DNA of 64,000 nt from Larus michahellis (lineage: Eukaryota; Chordata; Aves; Charadriiformes; Laridae), in assembly GCF_964199755.1 (NCBI RefSeq), contig NC_133903.1, forward strand, positions 2,683,001 through 2,747,000, written 5' to 3'. The notes under the pieces were generated by a model. It made no database searches. It saw only the letters and a list, made by a program, of their open reading frames with translations, and was not told where the DNA came from. Within the stretch, counting starts at the first letter, position 1, and each line of letters opens with the position of its first letter. Positions 55,901 to 64,000 of the stretch are shown piece by piece. The position numbers were made by a program, and so were the translations under genes.

Positions 55901-58900
55901 GCTTTGAAGGAATTAAATGAAGAACATTTAATTTATCCCATGGAGGTTTCCCCAGGTGATCCATGGAACAGGTCCCTTTCTGGCAGCTGGACCAAAACTG
56001 GAGGAATTTGGAGCTTTCTCCACCTGGGGGAGAAAAAAAGTGATTTCATTACCTCTTCCCTTTCTTTTTTCATCATCAAACCAATTCTGTGTTTTCCAGC
56101 ATTGGTCCTACCCCCCCTGAGGACCACAAACCACCACTGGCATCTGTGGGGCCAACCTGGCCCTGCCAGTGGCAAGAAGCATCTCCAGAGCGGAGATCTC
56201 GATGCAGGATTGCGCTGGGGTCCAGCCATCTCCAGGCACTGGTGCAGCTGGGAATGGCAACTGGGAGCGTTTCTCCTGCAAGAGGCCCGTGGTGCTCCCG
56301 CCTTGGGGTGGGCAGACGCAGAGGTGGGTGCCTGGCCACATCACTTGTGACATCCAAGCCGGTTTAGCGGGTCAGGACATTAACAGGCTAATGGTTAATG
56401 TCATGAACCAATGTTAGGCGAAGGCTCCCTTAACTGTGCCAAGGGCAAGCGGCTGCTCAAAGCAGCACAATAATTACGTGTAGCCCAAGTAATTATTTTT
56501 GTCACATCTTGCTGGCAGGAGAAGACCGTTTGTGGGATGGGTTTAGCTACCTTCCGCAACACGCCTATGTCTTATTTATCCGGAACAATACACTCAGCGT
56601 GATTTTTCTGTCTCCTTTTTCCTTTTAACGTCGTTTCCAGCCCACACTGCTTTTAATTCGGTGAGGTAAATTGAGATTGGGAGGGGAAGCTGCAGAAATC
56701 CTCCAAACTCCCATTCTCCGAGCAAAATCTTCCCCCGGGAGCTGACGGCATCGCTGAATAGCAGGTCCTTTCCCTTCCCAAGGGGCTTGTGAGTCTCAGC
56801 AGAGACAAATGCTATTTTGGATGGCTGTAGTCACTGCGCGGCCGGGTCTCGTCGTGGGATCTGTTGGCCGTTTTGCAGCCTCCCCGGCGGCTCCGTCCTT
56901 ACCTGGGTACCTCTGAGTCAGCGGCCCCGCGTGCTGCGCTATTTTGAACGGCGTGTCAATAAAAGGGAAATTACCCGAGCGCCGCCTTCGCAGTCCTGGG
57001 CTTGGTGTGGATGGAGGGGAGCTGCTCCGCACACTCCTGTTTCCAGGCTGCGCTCAGCCCATCTGGAGGCAGGTAAAGAAGATGAAGGACTCGGAGGTCT
57101 CCGCTCCTGGGATCCGGGGGAAAAGGAGACGCACCCCATGACTCATTCTGAACCCAATTCCAAATCTCTGCCTGAAAACGCTCGTGTTTGCCTGGATCTC
57201 AGGTCAGCCTTAAGATAAGAGAGGAAGCTGAGATGGTGTCACTAATCCCAGACTCGGTGTATTGGATAGCTGGATTCCCATCGGAATTTCTAGTTTGTCC
57301 ACTGCTTTCACCCGTCGTAGTTTTTTTCTGCTTTTCAGAATTTAAGTGGCCACAGCTGTGACCTGACCCTGTCTTGTAGCTTCACCTGCACGTCTCAGCT
57401 CTTCTCTCTTTTCTCCCCATCTCCCTTTGACCCAAAGCACAATTGACCCTTAAATAGCCAGGTGGCCACACACAGGTGGCCAGTCTCCATGGCGGCAGTC
57501 AGACTGTTGCAGTGCCATTTCCCCTTGTTTTGCACATCTTGAAAATGCAGCTGGAAGGTCCCGGTGAGGTCTCCCTGGCTGGATTTAGCACCCCTCGTGT
57601 GTTGTATCCGCCGTGGAGTCACACGGCCTTGAAAGACACTCTCTGTTTTGCATGGGGACAAGCTCCGAGACTGTTTAATACACGAGTGCTCACTCAAAGG
57701 TGTCCTTTCATTTACTGCTTTCACCATCAGCAATCTATAAAAGTTTAGAGTGCCTTAGGGAATCGCTCGCTTCAACGTCTTTGCCTCGGTAACCGAGCGG
57801 CTGCTCCTGGTGCGAACAGGCGTCTCCCTGCCGCGTCGGAGCATCGCCCGTCCTCTCTGTCTTGGCTTTCTCCCTCCTCCTTCCTCTTCCTCTGGGTCTA
57901 CTTGCAGAGTGTTTGCTATAACTATTGCAATGGATATAGTGGCAGTTTGGGGAGAAGATGCTGTTTAAAGCTCTTTAATTTAAAGGATGCTAATTCACTC
58001 CGCTCCAGCCTCGGGTGAGTTATCCAGCTACGTGGAAGCCTCCTTTTCTCTGGGTGTCAAATAGGAGGATGGTTTTCCTCGGTCAATATTTTGGGACTTT
58101 GCTGAGACCGTGGCCTGCAGGGCATCTCGCTGAGGGGAGCAGAGAGGTCACAGGGAGCAGAGATGCTTTGGGACACCGTCCCCATGGAGCTGGGATGCTG
58201 TCAGGGATGGTGCCACCCTGGCCAGGGCTTCCCTGGGTCCAGGAACCCGAAGCTGGGCTGTGTTTGGCAGCCAGGGATCGGCGTGAAGGCAGTCGCTGGG
58301 AATAATAATAAGAAACTTGGTTACAGATCTCCATCCCACAGCCACTGCTGGCCTCCAGCGGGTCGGGTGCTCCGAGGGCTGTAGCTAACCCATGTGAAAA
58401 ATTGGCTGGAGAGCTCCCTGCAAACCAGATGCTGCCTCCAAGACAAGCTGGATAAATAGCTCTTCAAGCTGGGGGGGCGGGGGGCAGCTCCAGTGAGAAG
58501 CTGCAGGGTGGTTCCCTGTGTTTAAAACACCCCCCTGGCCACCATCCCGAATTATTCCCATCCCGTGCCCGAGTGTGCTCCATTATCTCTCAGCCTGCTC
58601 CACGTGCCCCCGCACAAGTGCTCTGCAATCTCCCCCCGTGCGATATTGCGGGATATTCCACCGCATTAGCAGGTCGAACTTGTTTTTACTGCCCAGTGTC
58701 TCTCTCTGCAATATTTCACTGTCTCGCTGGCTATTATCCTGGCGGCACAAAGTCCCATTGAAATTCATGGTGCAAGTCGCCCATTTGTTTCCTTTGAGCT
58801 TTGCAGGGTTGTTCTATGCAGCTTTATGCATATCATTTTTGCTATGCAAAGTGAGGGTAATGACTTTACCTGCTCTCTTTCAGAGCACTGAACAAAGCCT

Positions 58901-61900
58901 GTCCCCATTCTGTAGACTGATTTTGGAGTATTTGTTCTAGGGTTTGGGAGGGATGAATCCCAGCTCGTAGGGAATGTGCAATCTGATGCTCTGTAAATAA
59001 AAAGAAAGCCATCCTGCATCTCCATGTCTCGGAGGCAGGCGTGTGCTCCCTGTCAACCTTTCTTGCTGGGGATCAGCTTCAGGAATGGCTCTGGCAAAGC
59101 CGAGTAGCTTCATCCCAGTGGCAGCCCTGGAATAGCATCGATTGGTTTGGCCACTGCCACCAACAAGCCTTGAACCAGCTCTGCCTTTTGAGGGACAGAT
59201 GAGGTTCCCTCATATGCGACAAGGTGAGACCCCTCGAGCAAAGGGTCACTGGAGATGTCCTCAGATGGACACCAGGAGTGTAGAAGAACTGAAGGTGCAA
59301 CAAAAAAGGAAAGGTTTTGCTGTGAAGACCTTCAGACGCAGGCTGACTTGCCTCCATCACCACCCCAACAGAGACTAAACCTTGGGTACCAGCGGCGTGC
59401 CTCTAATGTCTTAAATGAGGCTCCCAAATCAGTAGCCACTTGTAAAAACGGGAGTCATAATGCCTGTGTTTGGGTCTCTGGAGTGCCAAGAAGGGCAGCG
59501 AGAAGTCTTTTCTCTCCATCCACTGATGTCTGGAGGTGACTAAACAAGCAGGGTGGATTTTGGACCTTGCCCTGGGACACACAGTTTGAAATGTGTGTTT
59601 TGTTGGGCCACAACCCAAATCGCAACTTGAGGATTTGATGGCAGACTCCAGATTTGTGGTCTGAAAGCACCCTCAAGCTGAGAGTTATTCACCAGAGAGA
59701 CTTGTGAATAACACCAAACAAGTGCGCTGGGGAATTTCTCATTCTCTTCATGGACAATGAGAGGGAGAAAAAAAAAGAAAAATCTTTAAAGAAATTACTC
59801 ATTGTGAATTATTCACTCTGTTTACTCGCTTGGAGGGGCTCAGGTGGAAGGCACCATGTAATCTGCACTACAATAGTGAGTCAGGGTATTCAGGGGGAGC
59901 CAAAAGAAGCCATCAACAGTGGGATGAGTCCCTGGGGCTGTTGTGAAGGACACCCAACCTCTGCTGCACTGAATCCAAAGTCATAGCAGTAGGATCCCTT
60001 ATGCTCAACAGGGACGTAAGCATGGTAGGGAGACAGTGATCAGCACCAAGGAGGAGGAATAGGACCAAATCAAGCCCGTCTTCAAATTTTGGGGGTCAGT
60101 GCAAGCAGCACATGATGTTGGGAAGGGTGTCTGCTTTGAGAGGTGGTTGAGTGTCTGCATGACAGCTCCACCATCCTCACGGACATCACCTTAGCTGCCG
60201 GGCCCAGCAAGCAGAGGTAGATCTAGAGAGCAAACCAGTCGTGGATGTCTCCTGCAGCTCCAGGTAGGAGGCCCCATGCAGAGCAATTCATAATGCACGA
60301 CCACTCTTCACCTGGGCTGGGGGCTGGCAGAAGTCCTCTGGCCCCACCGCTGATACCTCTCCCTGACACAAAATTCACTTCTTCAGAGTTTCAAAGGCAA
60401 AAATGAAAAAGAAAATCAGAACAAATGGGAGTCTATAAAAACGCATCCAATCTGCCAAGTCTACAGCAGATACGATTTGCAATGGATGAGGTATTAACAC
60501 CCTGAAAAATTGGGGTAATGATGTGCAGTAATATTTGTCATCACCAAGGCTGAGTACGTTAAACAAAAATGTTCTGAAATGCAGCTTCTGCCTGAGCCCG
60601 GTAACTTTCCCAGATGTAAATATCGCCGTTGTTTTCCGAGCATTCTTTAAATACCATAAGGCCTTAGTCCACTTACAGCACTAACAGCCCGTAAAATGTC
60701 ATTTTTTGTTTTCTAATTAGTCTGATGATTTTTAGATAGGATTTGACAACGACGGGTAAGGAGCATCTCAGGCTGCAAAAAAATCGTCCCTTGGATGGCG
60801 AGTACCCCCCAGCCACGCTGTGGGACCGCACGGCAGCATGCCCTCGTGCTGCTGGGTGGTGACCCGGTGGTGGGGCACATCCACCCACCCTCCGAGCTGG
60901 GGGACACCAGCCGCAGGGGCGTGAAGGGGGGAGACCGTGCCCTTCCCGCAAGGATCGTTCTCCCTGTCTGCAGGCAAGAGCTCCCTGTCCTGGCACGTTC
61001 CGCACATCCCTGCAGGCACAGATGGCGAGGGCCCCGGTGGAGTGCCGCTGGTTGGACTCTCACCCGCTGTCACGGTGGTCCTTGCTGTTACGGGTCTCAC
61101 TGGGGGGTTCAGGCATTTGTGATTTTTAAGACACTTAAAGCTGTTGCTTTTGAGGGGGAGGAATGGTTTAACTGAGCAAAGGACCCCAAACCTCCATCCC
61201 GAGCCCCCCCTGGGCGCCCATGAAGGTAGGGTGGGAACATCTGGCTCTCCCCCAGGCTGTCACGTTGTCACCTTTCCCTCCAGACTCCTGTATTTTGGGG
61301 ATTGCTTTCCTCTCTTGGAGGACACCAGGTTGTCACAATCACTGTGACACAAAGAGAATCCGGAGTTGAGCCCCGCTGCTGTGGGCACCGCACGGGGGAC
61401 AACTCAGGTCCCGAGCAAGGCCAGGAGGGACATCGCTCGCCCAAGGTCACACCGCATTTCAGAGCCATCGATGTCCTTTATCTAACTTAGCACCTCCCTG
61501 TTCTGCATGGACGAATGGAGCGCTGCCCAGCCAACGCTCTGTCCCTTGGCCAGCATTTCCCTTCCAGGTGATGCTACAAAAGGCAGCAGAAGAGCTCTCG
61601 CTCCCACACCACCTCCACATCGCTGGGAGAAGCAGCCGATGTTTTATTAACCACCTCTCCCTCCCAAACTGCTTGTTAAACTGGGTTAGGGCTGATGGAA
61701 CCTGCTGTGTCAGATGTCTTCTGCTGCTGGTCGAGGGGAAGGGCCCACAGAGGCTCTCCTGACCCGAGACACCTTTCTCGCAGCACTCCCCGCCGTCTCG
61801 CGTAAATAGATCACTCAGCCCAGCAAGGCTACGTCTTCTTTTACTCCTTCCTGTCTTTAATAATATTATCAATGTCTGGTTTAGATTTTTACTAAATATA

Positions 61901-62020
61901 GGCCCAGAGGCTGGGCTGGCGTCACTTCCTCCCAGACGAACTGGAACAGCTCGCTCAGACGTGCTTACTTCTTTTATTAATTTAGCTTCGTTTGCGAAGT
62001 TGTTCGATTGTGCCAAGTCT
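40906..62020. other. Long noncoding stretch, no gene recognised
   Basis: About 21 kb of mixed GC content. There are many overlapping chance frames; the longest one not of low complexity is 42700-43527 (plus, 275 codons) with no known domain. Small simple repeats occur (55370-55396). No tRNA, known exon or CR1 3' end was recognised. Confidence 0.45.
55370..55396 (+). repeat. Alternating (GT)n(GC)n tract
   Basis: GTGTGTGTGTGTGCGTGTGC continues into GCGCGCA, giving about 27 bases of strict purine-pyrimidine alternation, a short dinucleotide microsatellite. Confidence 0.9.
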
Positions 62021-62049
62021 TTCCACCCCCCCCACCCCCCCCACCCCCC
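62021..62049. repeat. C-run cluster (G-rich on the minus strand)
   Basis: Three runs of six to eight C separated by single A residues. On the minus strand this reads as G runs with one-base T loops. Confidence 0.93.
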
Positions 62050-62740
62050 GTTGGCCCGGCAGCTGGTAGGAGTGATGCTGCTTTAGAGGCTGTCCTTGAT
62101 CCGTGGGTGAGGCTGGGGCTTTGGGGGGGCTGCCTGTCCCAAAGCCACCCCGGGGAGCTGGGTGCTGTGTGCCAGTGGGCAGCAAATTTGCAAAGAGTTT
62201 TTGCAAACCTTCCTTCTCCTCGCTGCTGATCTCCACCTGTGAAGAGCTGCAATGGAGCACGGCGCTGGTGGCATCCCTGTCCTCTCCAGGTGACTCGTCT
62301 TCCGGCTGCCAGCGGCCAGGCTCATCTCCAGGGCTGGCGGCACCGGGGGCTGTGGCACCGAGGAGGGGACTGTGCCCCGTGCCCCGAGACACCCGGCTCC
62401 TGGCACTGGGAGGGACCTGGCAGTGCCCTTTCCCTGCCCAGGGAGATGTGACGGTTTGCTGATACAAGCCCTGGGCTCGAGAACCTTCTCCAGCAAAGGC
62501 AGAGGAGGGACGGGACCTCTCATCTCCAGCCTCCCCAGGAAGACATTGACCCCAGAGCCACCCTCGTGACGGCCTCCTGCCTATTTCGTGTCGCTGCCTG
62601 CACGTTTGTGAGTCCAAAGCAATTTCAACAGGAACTCCTTGTCTTCAGGGCATCCCATGGGACGTGGGAGAAATGGGATCTCCCTGCTCCAGGGGTGGAG
62701 GGGTCTCCCATGCTTCAAGGGCATGAGACCAGGTGGTGGT

Positions 62741-62910
62741 GGGAAAGGGGAAGGGGAAGGGGAAAGGGGAAGGAGAAGGAGAAGGAGAAGGAGAAGGAGA
62801 AGGAGAAGGAGAAGGAGAAGGAGAAGGAGAAGGAGAAGGAGGGGAAGGGGGAAGGGGAAGGGGAAGGGGAAGGGGAAGGGAAGGGAAGGGGAAGGGGAAT
62901 GGGAAGGGAA
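62741..62910 (+). repeat. Hexanucleotide purine repeat (GGAGAA)n and (GGGGAA)n
   Basis: About 170 bases on the plus strand consist of GGGGAA-like units, then about eleven GGAGAA units (about 62770-62838), then GGGGAA and GGGAA units again. Frames through it read Glu-Gly, Lys-Glu or Arg-Arg repeats and are not genes. Confidence 0.96.
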
Positions 62911-63172
62911 GAACACCAGAGCAACCAGCTGGCACAGAGCCCGAGCCCCACAGCCTCTCCAGTGGGCCAGGGTCCAGGCCAGGGCTACGGAGCATAGGAT
63001 GCCGGAGTCCTTCTCCCTGCTCCGTCCTCCCCATCACGCAGGGGTGTCTCCTGCCTTCCCCAGGGCTGTGTGTCTAACGCAGCCAGCTGCCGTTTGGAGA
63101 GGGGCCATGGCTTGCCTGTTCCCAGGCTGTCTCCCAGCTCTATTACTCCACGCTTCAGGTTTTTTGGCTGTG

Positions 63173-63192
63173 TGGTGGTGGTGGTGGTGGTA
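63173..63192 (+). repeat. (GGT)n trinucleotide repeat
   Basis: A run of about seven GGT units follows TGTGT. It is a short microsatellite in noncoding sequence. Confidence 0.9.
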
Positions 63193-63694
63193 TTAAACTG
63201 AGAGGAGTGAAATTTCTCTCTTGCACCCCACCTTCTCTGTCTCCCCTGCCGCCTCCTTGCAGGGCTGCAAAAGGGACTCGCGGGCTCAGGGGTGGTTTTG
63301 GAGATGGCTTGAGACACCTTGGGCCAGCACAAGAACCGCACTGGCCAGTCCTTACCTCAAATGACAGTGCCTGGGGAGAGAGAAAGAGCACTTCTATTCT
63401 GAGGGCCAGCTCAGTGCCAGCCACGCTTTCATCACCCTGAAGCTGTGTGTTGTGTTGCTAAAACAGCATCAAACCCCCCCAAAATGGGGAGGCGGGGTGG
63501 CGGTCTCTGGGTCAGGCGAGGGGAGGTCAGGGGCAGGAGGATGCCTGGGAAGGGCTGAGCGCAGGGCGATGCCGGGGGGCTGCGGGCAGGGGTCCCGGCT
63601 CTCCCAGCCAGTCACCCCAGCCCCTATGTCCCAGTGTCACCTGGCACTGTCCAGCTGGGCCCAGTTTGACCCACAGATGTTCGGGTTTGGGGGG

Positions 63695-64000
63695 TGTGTG
63701 TGGGGGGGACTGTCATGCACACATGGGGACACACAGAGACGTCCACATGGACTCACAGAGATACAGACACAGGCGCATAAATACAGACGCACCCAGGGTC
63801 CTGCACCCCCCCGGCCTGTCACACACACGCACAGGTACCCCCAACACACACACACACCGACACGCCGCTGCGCGCCCCTGCCCCAAGGTGTGTCCCCCCC
63901 AGGCACAGTGTCACACACACACAGAGGCAGATACTGCGAGGTGCACACTGACACTTCACAAACCCTGACACACTCACCCCCCCCCACCAGGTGGCACACA
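63695..64000. repeat. Degenerate CA-rich low-complexity region at the window end
   Basis: Many short (CA)n blocks (for example near 63821-63832, 63846-63857 and 63913-63922) are mixed with CAGA and CACG units and C runs. It is a decayed (CA)n-type low-complexity region that runs to the window edge. No gene is supported. Confidence 0.75.

Noticed and set aside
62581-63196. Frames of 111-185 codons over the hexanucleotide repeat
   Set aside because: They are pure translation of the repeat (Glu-Gly, Lys-Glu, Arg), with no conserved flanking sequence.

Overview
The window looks like part of a bird chromosome. Two truncated LINE copies end in the avian CR1 3' sequence (8275-8369, and 21948-22190 with the repeated TCATAGAA octamer). 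The three protein genes are vertebrate, spliced, and in the order MAFK(+) - TMEM184A(-) - PSMG3(-), which matches the block between INTS1 and ELFN1 in other amniotes. Dense GC-rich sequence and short introns in the first 23 kb fit a microchromosome or a gene-rich end of a small chromosome. I cannot name the species.

Layout. 1-597 is the last intron of MAFK; 598-1032 is its terminal coding exon, followed by a long 3' UTR with candidate poly(A) signals at 4271, 5551 and 5698. 10265-14799 (minus) is the complete coding part of TMEM184A, eight exons that join in frame to 422 codons plus stop; a possible 5' UTR exon ends at 16228. 20025-22425 (minus) is PSMG3, two coding exons giving 122 residues, with a CpG island promoter at about 22740-23330. 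From 24.2 kb to the end (about 40 kb) I find no convincing host exon. This stretch holds a decayed hAT-like DNA transposon (27515-29300), a 450-base purine tract with a (GGAA)n core (39342-39792), a facing pyrimidine tract (40808-40905), a (GGAGAA)n/(GGGGAA)n tract (62741-62910) and several smaller simple repeats. By synteny it is probably the region upstream of ELFN1 or its 5' noncoding introns, but ELFN1 itself is not visible.

The genes are neighbours rather than a pathway: MAFK is a small Maf transcription factor, TMEM184A a seven-pass membrane protein, and PSMG3 a proteasome assembly chaperone. MAFK and TMEM184A converge, with poly(A) signals on both strands in the gap between them; TMEM184A and PSMG3 are in tandem. 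Both minus-strand genes carry the start codon within two bases of a splice acceptor, so their 5' UTRs must come from separate upstream exons.

I did not find a novel multi-gene system. The most useful leads are the donor-like sequence directly after the MAFK acceptor, the ATGGCG cluster in the PSMG3 promoter, the CR1 insertion next to the PSMG3 splice donor, the hAT relic, and the compound purine tract.
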